This document shows, one piece after another, positions 23,471-34,961 of a stretch of DNA of 64,000 nt. A program made the position numbers and the translations under genes. Source of the stretch: Capsicum annuum (lineage: Eukaryota; Streptophyta; Magnoliopsida; Solanales; Solanaceae); the NCBI RefSeq assembly GCF_002878395.1, contig NC_061120.1:99028654-99092653 (forward strand), written 5' to 3'. Below the pieces are notes generated by a model. It did no database searches. It was not told where the DNA came from and saw only the letters and a list, made by a program, of their open reading frames with translations. Each line of letters opens with the position of its first letter. The first letter of the stretch is position 1.

Positions 23471-25472
23471 GTAGGAGCCATATGGTAAGGTTCCATAGAA
23501 ATAGGTCGGGTACCATGCTCAATATTAATAATAAACTCAATATCTATCTTAGAAGGAAGAGGAAGTAGATTAATAAGAAAGACATCTGGAAAATCAAGAA
23601 TTATAGTAATAGAATCAAGTGAAGGACTCTCTACACTAACATCATGAATATAATAAATATAAGACTCACAACCCCTAATATAAGTCTCCTAGCCCAAACA
23701 TAATAAATAATCCCCATCGATGCACGACTAATAGATCTTTGCCACACCATCGATGGTATGACGAGCATGTCTCAGGTAGCGGTCTTGGGAAAATAATCCA
23801 AGACAGCATGATAGGGGAATAACCAGTCCAATCCCAAAGTCATATAAAAAACCACCACATCTAGTATAATATTATCAGCCTGAGTGTGAAGCTCTCGAAT
23901 GATCACAACACATAATCTATAAACTCGATCCACTATTAAAAAATCACCCACAAGAGTAGATACACATAATGGTACAAATAAAGAATCCAAAGACAACTCT
24001 AACTTTTGTAAGTAATAAGCAGACACATATAACTTTTGTAAGTAATAAGAAAAAGTAAGTTCATGGAAAACAAAGTCGATATCTGCAATAACGATATCCA
24101 AAGACTCTATTTCTGGTCTAATAGGTATAACATATAAATGACCTCATCTGCCACTTGTCTGATATGGATTGGTTATTCCCCTATCATGTTGTCTGTATGC
24201 CTGATCGATCACCTATTCTACCTGCTTGAGGACCTCCACGAGAAATCTTGGGAACACTTCAACAACCCTACATACCTCCTCTAGATAGGGGTGTCACTAA
24301 CCTAATCGGTAAAATACTCTGCATTATAGGTACCACTGTCACACTCTAGGGACACTCTATTGAGAAATATCCAAAGGACACATAAATAATATGTCTCTAG
24401 AGCAACACTATATCCAGAAGATCCAACGGACCCTGAATTTCTACCTTGGCTTGTAAACCTAAAATATGCACCTCTCATAGACTGACTGCTGCTATGTCCA
24501 GGATAATTACTATAATCGAGTTGACCGCCATTAGTATCCTAAAGTGTGGCTTCAACCAGCCTACTAGATTGACCCAGATGCTGGTAAGACTAGAATAAAG
24601 GGTATCCACCCTAAGAACCTCTACTTATTAATTTTTAACCACTATGGTTCCCCTTGAAAATACCCAAAAAATGTAATGTCTTATTGCTTCCTCTTGGCCT
24701 CATGATGTATCTCCTCTATGGTCTGAGTATAATTAGAGACCTTAATAAAAGACTAGCCAACAACAACTAAACCCTGTGTATCTATGAAAAGAGAAAGTTC
24801 CAATTCTCGAATAAAACCATAAATCTACTCATACTCTAATGGAAAAATGGCTTAAGCATGTTAGGATAACTCATAGAATTGAACCTCATATTCTAAGATA
24901 GTTATAGAACATTGCTCCAATCTCGAGAAGTAATCTCTCAGACACTCTCTAAGGCTACGAGGTCCATACTTTTCCAATAAAACCTCAAAAAATTGAGTCC
25001 ATGTCAATAGATGAGATTCAGCTGGCTTGGAAACAAGATAACTTCTCCACCAATGTCTAGCTACAAGGTCAAACTAAAAGATAATTTAGTGAACATTGTG
25101 AGTCTCTAATAGGCCCAAAGTACAGAGCCTACCCTAAAAAGTAATCTTTTATGCTTTAATTGACATAAAAGGTTGAGCGACTGCTCATACAACAACTGCC
25201 AATGCTGGAGGAATCTCAACTCTAGGGATCGTGGCTACCAGTTACGCCCTTGACTCTTTGCCACTATTTTGGTAGATTGAGAACCATCAAATTGTGAACC
25301 ATTAACTAAACCCAATAGCTATACTAAATTATCTTTGAGTAGTGATTTAGAAATAAACACTAGTGGAGAATAGGCTGAACCTTGGCCCACTACTGGCTGG
25401 GGTAAAGGAATATCTTATGTGGGAGAAGGAATAGGGTCTGGTAAAGTATCCCAATTTGATAATATAATTAGG
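23471..25472 (-). pseudogene. gag-pol: G3 gag (3' part), protease and RT N-terminus
   Basis: The minus strand from 25472 is gag, with no intact frame. The block 23772-24101 is protease: LFVPLCVSTLVGDFLIVDRV and, near its end, TLGLDWLFPYHAVLDYFPKT, where the family has ILGMDWLSPYHA. A 30-bp in-frame tandem duplication (24000-24019 repeated at 24030-24049) lies just after the eroded active site. The stretch 23471-23590 is the start of RT (FPDVF...LPLPSKIDIEF). S2 and G4 bound this fragment. Confidence 0.8.
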
Positions 25473-26686
25473 TGTAATGCCCCAAAAATCTATCCCGAGA
25501 TGTTAGAGGGTGCTTAGGACCACAAGTGATCCCAAGCTAACCCTTCTAATGGTATACTACTAAGAAACTGATTAAATATGAATGAGTGAGAGAGTTTACT
25601 ATGTGGAAACATAGAGAAATGCTGAAATCTGTAAAACACAATACTGATACCACTTTAACATTTTAATAAAGTCTGAAGAGAGGGACTGAAATTACAATAC
25701 TAACTCTAACTGACATCTGTTAAGCCTCTACTATGTTCACTATAAATAGTTGGAAAGCCAATCCAACTATAGCTAATCAATACATATGAATAAGAAAAGA
25801 CACAACATAAATAAATCCAACTGAAGTCTCCGAAGTAGGAGGACTCATCACTTTGCTGGCTAGAATCTACAACTGTCTGAGTCTGAATGTGCCTTTTAGA
25901 TCTTGTACCTACATTATATGACAATGTAGCACATAGATATATATGTGGATCAGTACTTTGACGATGTACTGAGTATATGAGGGTGTATGCATTAAGTAAA
26001 CAATATCATTACTCTTTATAAAACCATGTGTGCTGATATAAATGACTTGCATAGCTTGAATAAATCTGAAATCTATATCTCATCAATCATGAATAATTAA
26101 ACATATAGCATAAATCTCGTGAGTCATTATACTAGTTCTAAAATTTTTATTCTCCTTTTATTCTCAAAGTTTTTAAGAAAAAAAACTTAAAACAATAACT
26201 TTCAAAACTTATACTTTTATGTTAAGGAGAATAGGACTTTAGGAACTCAAGGACTTGGGAACTTTAGGACTATAAAGCTTTGGAGACTTGGAGACTCTGG
26301 GAAATTTGGACTATAAAGCTTTGGAAACTTGAAGACTTTGGGAACTTAGTAGTTTCTTTTAACCGACATAAACCATGTGAGCTGACATGAAGTCTAACGT
26401 CTTGCACACATTAGGGAGAGCTTTTCTGTGCTTGCCATTAGAATAAAACCTTAATATTAGTGATCACTATATTAACTCACTTGGGGTAAATCATAATACT
26501 ATGGTGGCTCGTAGTTCTAGGCCATGAAACCTTGGAATCAAGCACAAATCAGTGCTAAATACTACTCTCATACTTAGGCTTAGAATTTTTAGAAAATCCA
26601 CCTTAAAACAACACAAGGGTTTATAATGAAAACCAATTATGCTTTTCTTTGCTTTAAATCATCAATTGTATGAATAGTATGGATTC
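25473..26686 (-). repeat. G4 3' LTR, left arm
   Basis: TGTAATGCCCCAAAAATC at the start matches TGTAATGCCTTAAAAATC at 43559, and the homology continues to the ATGGATTC where AT1 is inserted. The sister LTR at about 44750-44790 runs through this site without interruption. Short ORFs such as 25706-25924 have a counterpart at 43792-44007 only because the LTRs are copies; neither resembles a known protein. Confidence 0.87.
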
Positions 26687-27856
26687 CGATACGCCCAAAT
26701 TACAACTCTCATTAGAAAGTGTAAGCGGTCGCTGTCAAATATAGAACCTAACTAGGTTCGGTGTCGAATCCCACAGGGAATACTATGATCACTAAGTATT
26801 GCGATTATTATTAGACTGTTGGTCGAAGGTTCCAAGATAAGGGGGGTTTGGTTTAAGTGCACAATAATATTAACAGTGTAATGATGAGATGATATGTGTA
26901 ATTATATTTGATCATAGAGAATGACAAGTTAGGGTTATGTCCACCTTGTAGCTTCTACTTCTCAATTAACTATGGGTAATACGGATTTGTGTTTTTCAAA
27001 TCAAGGATTTATTCACCTTAGTTCTCTCGAATCCAAAGTGTATAACAAATTGTACGAACTCTCCAAGATGTTAATCCTACTAGGGCATTAACGTGTGAAA
27101 TAGAGGTTGGAAACCCTATTTTCTTGTCACACTCTCTTTTCCAAATAGTAACTTTTCTATCCAACAAGTTATTGCTATAATGACGCATTCCCTATGTTTG
27201 CAACCATGAGAATTTAATCAAAATGAACAGAGTAATGATATAAGTGGATTTACACATCATAAATTCAAAAACCCATAGTAATAGAGAGTATACTACAAGG
27301 TTTCCATAACCCTAACAAAGAAACTTAGCTACTCATGAATAAAACAGAAATCAAAATAGAAGTATTCATCGTACCAAAACTTCGAATGATCTTGGTGATG
27401 AAGGTGACTAGCGAAATTAAGAGAGAAACACGTTTCTCTCTCTCTGTCCTCAAGCTAAGCCATTTTTCCCTTGTTTCTCAAAATAATACAGAATGTCAAT
27501 CATGTGAATCATCCCTAAAAATTCAGCAATAATGCTTTTAATAACATCCTTCTCTAATAAATTGCTACTGCATCCTTAACTATTTAAAAATATTGAGTTT
27601 GCCTGGGAAAAAGTTCCCATACATCACATTCAGTCCAAAAGCTGCTTTTGTTTTTATGTGAAGTTTTCCTTTGCTATCCACAGGTCCCCAAAGTGCTGAA
27701 ATCTTCCTCATTAGTACCTGAAAAGCATGCTAATCACATAGGTCAGCTCACTTAACTAAAAATAGACTAAAAGTGCAAGAATTATGTATTTTATCCTCAA
27801 AACTTAGCTAAAACATGGGTAAGTTATGGTGCTTAGACGTATAAATACGCCCAACA
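26687..27856 (-). repeat. AT1 3' LTR (about 1.17 kb)
   Basis: The plus strand runs from CGATACGCCC (first base T in the other LTR) to GCCCAACA. It matches 37839-39060 nearly base for base, except for a deletion of about 50 bp after TAATACGGATT, where the other LTR carries a TACATGCATGCACTTATAAA-type insert. The 65-codon ORF at 27335-27532 lies within the LTR and has no known relative. Confidence 0.92.
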
Positions 27857-27872
27857 TCACCACCCCACACTT
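27857..27872 (-). other. AT1 polypurine tract
   Basis: The plus strand TCACCACCCCACACTT is the complement of the purine tract AAGTGTGGGGTGGTGA, directly before the minus-strand LTR start. Confidence 0.8.
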
Positions 27873-29244
27873 AAAGCTTTGTTTGTCCTAGAACAAAATA
27901 GTACATCCATGTGAATACCTAACTAAAATACACAAGAGCAACACAAAATTTTCAACAAGACATACACTGCAATTATTAACAAGGAGTAGATTTCTTGATC
28001 ATTACTAGAAACAACTCACCCTCCAACATAGACTCATTAAGTTGGTTAATTTGTATTCACAAGTTAAGCCAAAAAAATCATATAAAACTACCCAACAATC
28101 ATCAACCATGTGCGCTCACACAAAATGTTACACATAATCACTCATAGTTTTGCATTTTTCAGAAATATGGGTATAAGAACTTGCTTGCTCTCACTCTCAC
28201 AAAGAATTCTTAGATTAAAACTGATGACCATATGCTTGCCCTTAGTGTAATGCTCTACTAATATCAGAATGCTAAGGTTAGGATCAAATAGGTCTTTACG
28301 GGTTGTAAAGTAGGCTAAAGGGACGGGTAGGACTCTTTTGGCTAGAAATGGTGACTATGCTCCGTAATCGCTTTAATACACTACCTTATGCCATTTACCC
28401 TAACTTTTAACAACCACTCTACCTTCCTTTCATCTATCAACCCCCTTTCACCCATTTTGTTACTCAATCAAAAGTACTATGATGGGAATATACAACTCTT
28501 TTTATTTTTTTATTTTTTTAGCATCCCTATGATAGCCACCCTTGATCACAATATTTTCATGTACCAATAACTAAACTTTGGGGCATCACTTTCACCATTT
28601 TCTTTTTATTTTGCCACACTCTTTACTCAACTTGATTCTACAATTTAAAGCGCTTAGGAGCTTTTGGATCAAATTATGGTCTTTTCAAAAAAAATGGATT
28701 AGGCCACATATAAGGTTGCCAAAGAAAATAGCTAAAGGCTCAAAGGGTGTTCACTAGGACAATGTACAAAGGTAGGCAAAAAGAAGAAAAAGAAAATCAG
28801 GGCTGCCAAAGAAATGCCTAAATCATCTCCTAAACTCACAATCTTTATTTCGCTTCACACACACACTAGGCATGTTCTGGCATCAGTCACAACAAAGAAT
28901 ATACAATAATCTTACACACACATGGCATATGGTCAACTTAATTAGGAGAATTATTGATTCTTGACCCAACAGATAAATGAATTAAACCACAAGCAATTAT
29001 CACAGAATGAGTCACAACTTAGAGCCTAAATGTTTCAATAGTAGTGATTCAGCACAAACTCCTATTATAATGTCATGCCGTCTATAAGAACAATTTCATG
29101 CAAACTCTGACTAATTACAACTAACTAACTGCGACTAAATCAAAATGACTATAGAATAAATACGGGCAAGTAGTACGCAGTGCAACACCCCACACTAAGA
29201 AGGAACACACTGCCCTCAGTGTAAATAAATAAGCAAAATCCTGG
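27873..29244 (-). other. AT1 3' untranslated region with a block shared with AT2
   Basis: There is no coding signal. The part 28187-28775 is recognisably homologous, in reverse complement, to AT2 60145-60780; an example is the CATTCTGATATTAGTA phrase followed by a CATTACACTAAGGGCAAG-type phrase. A T-rich tract is at 28498-28520. A second polypurine-like motif lies at 29182-29199. Confidence 0.6.
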
Positions 29245-30462
29245 TTAGTCAGACTCCTCCTCTACATCCGGGATCATACCCCCTGTATCAGAATCATCAT
29301 CGGAGTCTTTATCATTAGATTTGTCCTCCACATTAGAGTCTAGCAGCTGGTGATCATCGTCTGTCGGTACATCATCATCTAGAGGTTCTTCAAAATTTAC
29401 CCCCACTCCACACATGGCCCGAGCATACTCATTAAGTGGGTAGTTATAGTCCAACAGCCGAAGCTCTGCATCAGTTAGCAGATGAACCCCATTCATCATA
29501 GTGAACCTAGTCATGCCATACAGATGGCGGAAAAAACTCTAATCTCGAGCATGTCTCTCAGCAGTGGTAAAGTTGATGGCTTGACCAATTTCTGGATCTT
29601 TGATTTTCGTGAGATCTACCCTCTTCGGGTTATGTGGAAACTTATGGTCTGCTGGCTCCTCCTCAATGTGCTCTTTCCTTAAAATTGCAGTCAACAAATT
29701 GCCAAAACTGAAATGGGATCTTTTGTGCACCCTTGCTTTTCGCATCGACATTCGTATCACTGCACCATTGTTGATGGAAACATCCGTCATTAGAGCATAT
29801 ACCAAGTAGACTCGATCACGTGTGGCCTTAGTGTATTGTGTCCCAGGAATCAAGTGGGAATTGACTATTCTTAACCATATGTGAGCTTCTCTGTTCAAAC
29901 AAGCATATGGGTAAGTATTGTGACGACCATTATCTTTGTGACGAGTCCACTGGGTCATGGACCTTGATCCACACAACGTATGTCTGATGGCTCTGTAGGA
30001 AGGTCTGTTGTAGAGCTCTTTGAGTGGTGATTGATCCACACTTGGAATACCCAGGAAAGAGTTGAAGAAATCAGCGTTCAATTGCAAGACTTGCCCCCAA
30101 ATCTTTACTTCATTTCCCGCAGTACTTGGGGACCAGTTGGCATAAAATTCTTGAGTCAAATCAAGATTACATTCGCCCATGTCTCGGAAGATAAAGTCAA
30201 GATTTATTGCCATAATCTTTGCTAAAATGCGAGGGCAGTTCTTTGCTAAACTTTTCTTCTGCATCAACTCCACATGGACATATTTCTTCACTTTATTGTT
30301 TCTATACCATTCCTTCTTTTCCTCCTCCAGAACCCACTTGATCCCAAAAGTGCATCGAGGCACTTGAAGAGAGGAGGAATCAGCCTAGTCTTTTCTTGAC
30401 CTTTTTTGACCTTTTTGTGAGGTGGATGCTTTCTCCTTTCCCTGTCGACCTTTCGGAGCCAT
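29245..30462 (-). pseudogene. AT1 ORF at the env position (plant transposon protein-like)
   Basis: The frame opens at ATG 30462 (MAPKGRQGKEKAS, a basic N-terminus) and runs about 405 codons. Two in-frame stops (TAG at about 30390 and at 29539-29541) interrupt it but the frame is kept. The middle contains WYRNNKVKKYVHVELMQ, a NLDLTQEFYANW stretch, then SYRAIRHTLCG and AHIWLRIVNSHLIPGTQ, matching in style the 'putative plant transposon protein' domain found in Athila-type ORFs. The C-terminus is very acidic (a D/E/S run at about residues 350-400). I see no signal peptide or membrane segment, so an envelope role is not supported by the sequence. Confidence 0.7.
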
Positions 30463-31370
30463 GTTACCTGAGATCATAATAGGGTCATGTTAGTCTCATT
30501 TTGTAAAATTCACTATAATTGAAAAAGAAAAATAGTGATGGCACCACCCCACACTTAATTTGTTTGCACAAACTAATTAAGTGAGTGATGTCGATTACTC
30601 AGACTTCATCGACATACATTTAGGTGGTATGTGCCAATAACATTATTAGCGCAGTCACACTTTCAACCCTTCACTTTACATAACAATTTCTTAGTTTGAT
30701 ATAGAGAAGCAGCACACAATGGTCGTGTAATCTTGACTATCATTCTCAACTTTATTTCATTGGAGCAATGCAATCTTTGAGGAAGACTACCACATAGAAC
30801 TCTTATCATGCTATAGCATAGAAACAATTACACAATGTTATGCTTTTGTTTAACCATGACCATTACATCGATGAACGAGTCACTCACATAGTCAAGCTTA
30901 CAACTCCCAAAATTATGCATTAACTTTAAAATTTCAACTCCATAATAATAAAAAAAATTATGATAGTGAATACCAATCAATACATGCCGGAGTAAAATCA
31001 AGAATACCCACAAGAATCCTTTCACTCAATGAGATGTATTTTTCAAAAATCATAATAAACTAACCATACTCTTATCACCAAGAAACACTACAAAATCTAG
31101 TTGACCATTATAAGCGTAGCACTGAAACAACTACGGAACATGAAAGAACAAATTACTTGGTGATTAATTCGTGATGAATCGGGAAGGTGAGCCTGCATGA
31201 TTAGATGAGAAAAGAGAAAAGCTTGGAGAGGACAAGGGTGCTTGGGCGGCGCTTAGGTTGAAGAAAAATTGAGTGGTGCTTAAGGGTAGAGGATATATTT
31301 AAAAGATAAGACATGGGTCGGGTTGGTCCATTCACACTCGGGTTAGTAGGAAAAATTCACGTTGATAGGC
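30463..31370 (-). other. AT1 region upstream of the env-position ORF
   Basis: No gene is recognised. It holds a polypurine-like motif complement at 30541-30556, almost the same as the true tract. It also holds a phrase (CGATTACTCAGACTTCATC, about 30594-30612) repeated at the end of pol (about 32088-32106). The rest is AT-rich without clear structure. Confidence 0.5.
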
Positions 31371-31765
31371 GGCACCTATAGCATCGCCTAAGCATAAGTA
31401 GGTGGCGCCTAACCTATTGCCTATGTTGGCATACGCGGCGCCTAGCCTATTGCCTATGTTGGCATAGGCGGCGCCTAGCCTATCGCCTATGTGAGGCAGT
31501 GAGCATAGGCGAAGTCATAGGTGGCGCCTAGCCTATCGCCCATATTGGCATAGGCGACGCCTAGCCTATTGCCTATGTTGGCATAGGCGGCGCCTAGCCT
31601 ATTGCCTATGTAAGGCAGTGAGCATAGGCGAAGGCATAGGCGGCGCCTAGCCTATCGCCTATTTTGGCATAGGCGGTGCCTAGTCTATTTCCTATGTTGG
31701 CATAGGCGGCACCTAACCTATTGCCTATGTTGGCATAGACGGCGCCTAACCTAACTTTGAGCCTT
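31371..31765. repeat. AT1 hairpin minisatellite, 33-bp unit
   Basis: About ten imperfect copies of a 33-bp unit occur. Most contain GCCTATGTTGGCATAGGC (for example 31452-31469), a perfect 7-bp stem with a TTGG loop, followed by the near-palindrome TAGGCGGCGCCTA. A variant unit containing GAGGCAGTGAGCATAGGCGA recurs at about 31493 and 31612, giving a higher-order period of about 119 bp. It lies between pol and the env-position ORF. Confidence 0.88.
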
Positions 31766-32094
31766 ACACATTTGACCATTCCCACTTACTTGTATTGTTC
31801 CATCATTCCTAGACTTACCACCATTGACATGACTAACTTTCAAATCAAAATTTTGGACTAATTTTCTCCTTTGTGCTCCATGCACCTACACTTAATCAAA
31901 AATAACAAAAATGATTAGAAGGATGGGTTGCCTCCCACCAAGCGCCTTAGTTTTGGTCGTGGCTCGACTCATCTTTTTGAATTTTTATTTATCAAAAACA
32001 AACTCCTAGTAAAACAAAAATGATTAAAATGATAGGTTGCCTCCCATGTAGCAGTTGATTTATTATCGCGGCATGACATAGTTATCTCGATTAC
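31766..32094 (-). other. AT1 post-pol spacer with duplicated GGGAGGCAACCC stem-loop
   Basis: The minus strand has TGGGAGGCAACCCA at 31924-31937 and a second, diverged TGGGAGGCAACCT at 32034-32046, in two related segments of about 110 bp. The same motif occurs after pol in AT2 (59277-59294). No gene is seen. Confidence 0.6.
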
Positions 32095-33315
32095 TCAGAC
32101 TTCATCAAGATATATGGTGTCTATACATTTTATCAAGTCGGTTGGACCGATATATAGCTTCACTCTTTGGCCATTCACCTTAAAGAAACTACCATCATCG
32201 TTTTCTAACTCCACTACTCCAGATGAGTAAACTTGGTTGATTCTGAATGGAACAGACCATTTAGACTTCAACTTACCTAGAAACAGCTTCAGTATGGAGT
32301 TGAAAATGAGTACCAAATCGCCTTTCTGAAAGTTTCATTGGATAATCCTCTGATCATGGTACTTTTTCATCCTTTCCTTGTAAAGATCTGCTCTTTCATA
32401 TGTATTTAGATGGAATTCATCCATCTTGTTCAGCTGCCCTAATCTCATATTTATAGCATCATCCCAGTTCAGATTAAGCTTCTTCAATGCCCACATTGCT
32501 TTATGTTCTAGCTCAATTGGCAAGTGACAAGCCTTTCCATAAACTAGTTGGTATGGTGACATGACAATTGGTGTCTTAAATGCGGTCCTATATGCCCATA
32601 AGGCATCATCCAGCTTCCTGGACCAATCTTTCCTGCTGGCATTCACAGTCTTAGCAAGGATCAGCTTGATTTCCCGATTTGAAACCTCTACCTGCCCACT
32701 AGTTTGTGGGTGGTACGGTGTAGCTACCTTATGTTTCTTAACCCCATACTTTACCAATACGGCTTTGAACAGCTTGTTGTAGAAATGTGATCCTCCATCG
32801 CTTATGATGGTACGGGGTACCCTAAAATGAGAGAAGATATTTCTCTTTAAGAATGCCACAACACTCTTACCTTCATTATCAGCTAGCGCGATTGCTTCAA
32901 CCCATTTGGATACATAATCCACAGCAACTAAGATATATTTCATCCCAAATGAGCTCACAAATGGGCCGATGAAATCAATACCCCAGACATCGAATAACTC
33001 TACTTCAAGCATTTTGGACATGGGCATCTCATGGTGCTTTGAGATAGAACCTTGCTGCTGACACTGATCACATCTTCTTACAAAATCGTAGGCATCCTTG
33101 AATAATGAAGGCCAATAGTAGCCACTTTGCAGTACTTTCTTGGCCGTCCGATCACCTGCATGGTGACCTCCAACTTGAGAAGCATGGCTCGCTTCCAGTA
33201 TACTAGGCACCTCTACATCTGGGATGCACCGCCTAATAATACCATCAACATATCATCAAAAAAGATAAGGCTCATCCCAGAAGTAATGTTTCACATCATG
33301 CATGAACTTTTTCTT
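32095..33315 (-). pseudogene. pol: AT1 integrase
   Basis: It catalyses insertion of the element cDNA. An HHCC zinc finger (SHASQ...GGHHAGDRT, then [10 protein letters not shown]) is followed by the core with Asp in GIDFIGP, Asp in IISDGGSHF and Glu in [12 protein letters not shown], the D-D-E triad. The C-terminal part (LGKLKSKWSVPFRI, then VNGQRVKLYIG) ends at 32095. There is no chromodomain, as expected for Athila. In-frame stops lie at about 33255 (two) and at 32332-32334; the long open part 32335-33210 is 291 codons. Confidence 0.93.
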
Positions 33316-33927
33316 TTAATGGAAGGAGAGATTCTCAGAAATCACTTCGCTTACCACATAGTTAGCAAAATCTGCATAGCACAGTAAGTTTTCCACCATA
33401 GTTGCTAGAATATCTACGTCGGGGAATGCATCATCAATATCAAGGTTGGTCTGCACTGTGTGCTCACTCTCAAGTCTAGACAGATGATCAGCTACTTGGT
33501 TTTCACAACCTTTTCTATCCTTTACCTTGAAATCAAATTCTTGAAGCAGTAACACCCACCTAATTAGCCTTGGCTTAGCATCCTTCTTTGCAATTAGATA
33601 TCTTAGAGCCGCATGATCTGTATGAACCACTACCTTGGTTCCCAAAAAGTAAGCACGGAACTTTTCAAAAGCATAAACAACTGCTAGAAGCTCTTGTTCA
33701 GTGACAGTATAGTTCTTTTGTGCTCCATTCAAGGCCTTGCTCGCATAGTAGATTGGATGAAATAGCTTTTCTCTTTTCTGACCAAGTACAGCACCCAAGG
33801 CTACACCACTTGCATCACACATAACTTCAAAAGGTAGAGACCAATCAGGTGCTACAATAATAGGGGCTTCAACTAGCTTTTCTTTGAGGCATTCAAATGC
33901 CTTCAAGCAATCTTCACCAAAGTAAAA
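33316..33927 (-). pseudogene. pol: AT1 RNase H
   Basis: It degrades the RNA strand during reverse transcription. The open block 33316-33906 has FEVMCDASGVALGAVLGQ (first catalytic Asp), an E-L-L-A-V-V-Y-A-F-E-K-F helix with the catalytic Glu, VVVHTDHAALRYL with the next Asp, and NQVADHLSRLE at the end. It is in frame with RT and integrase, and a stop separates it from each neighbour. Confidence 0.92.
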
Positions 33928-34961
33928 CTATGCCTCCTTCTCCAAAAGTTTGCATAATGGGTTTGCAATCTTAGAGAAGTCTTTAATAAACCTTCGATAA
34001 AAACCAGCATGACTGAGAAAACTACGAACCCCCTTTACAGAAATTGGAGGTGGTTGTTTCTCGATAACTTCAATCTTGGCTCGATCAACTTCAATTCCCT
34101 TTTTGGAGACCTTATGCCCGAGAACAATGCCTTTCTTAACCATAAAATGGCACTTCTCCCAATTTAGCACCAGATTGAATTCCATACATCGCTGCAAAGC
34201 CATACTCAGATTTGCCAAGCATGACTCAAATGACTCATCTACAACCGAAAAGTCATCCATAAACACCTCCAAGGTGTCTTCAACCATATCAGAGAAAATG
34301 GACATCATACACCACTGAAAAGTGGCAGGTTCGTTACATAGCCCATATGGCATTTATTTGAATGCAAAAGTACCGTATGGGCATGTAAAAGTGGTTTTCT
34401 CTTGATCTTTAGGAGCAATGCAAATATGATTATATTCGGAATAACCATCCAAGAAACAAAACCATCCCTTCCCTGCCTATTGATCAAGCATTTGATCCAT
34501 GAATGGCATTGGGAAGTGGTCCTTTAACGTCCACGAGTTTATCTTCCGGTAATCCATACACACCCTCTACCCTGTGATAGGCCTGAGTGGAATTAGCACA
34601 TTCTTCTCATTTGCTACTACTATCATGCCCCCTATTTTAGGCACACATTGTACAGGACTCACCCATTTACGGTCTGAGATTGGATACATCACCCCTGCAT
34701 CTAACCACTTTATGATTTCTTCTTCACCACCTCTTACATAGGTAGATTCAGACGACGGTGATGCTCAATAGTGGGTATGCAATCTTCCTCGAGCTGAATC
34801 TTGTGCATACATATACCAGGAGGGATACCAATTATATCAGCAATAGTCCAACCAATAGCTCTCTTGTACCTCTTAAGAACATAGATGAGAGCCTCTGCCT
34901 GTTGTTCACCTAAATTAGCAGCAATAATAACCGGCAGTGTATTTCCACTACCCAAGAACAC
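33928..34961 (-). pseudogene. pol: AT1 reverse transcriptase
   Basis: It copies the element RNA into DNA. The N-terminal part (HHRRLNLPM, 34734-34961) is in the gag/protease frame. A one-base deletion at about 34720 shifts the rest. Then come WVSPVQCVPK, VCMDYRKIN, FCFLDGYS with catalytic Asp, a MPYGLCNEPATF stretch, and EVFMDDFSVV, the YVDD-type box in Athila form. It ends with the thumb region GIRSFL-type (VRSFLSHAGFYRRFI) and LLEKE. Several single stops are present. Confidence 0.92.

Noticed and set aside
29482..30367. Plus-strand ORFs opposite the env-position ORF
   Set aside because: The minus strand holds the conserved protein-like frame; the plus-strand frames are short and unlike known proteins.
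31371..31765. CRISPR-like array
   Set aside because: The 33-bp units are contiguous tandem copies without unique spacers, in a plant retrotransposon.
32561..32782. Plus-strand ORFs opposite the AT1 pol and gag (also 34076-34318, 35254-35556, 36993-37424)
   Set aside because: They are antisense to clearly homologous gag-pol domains and have no independent support.
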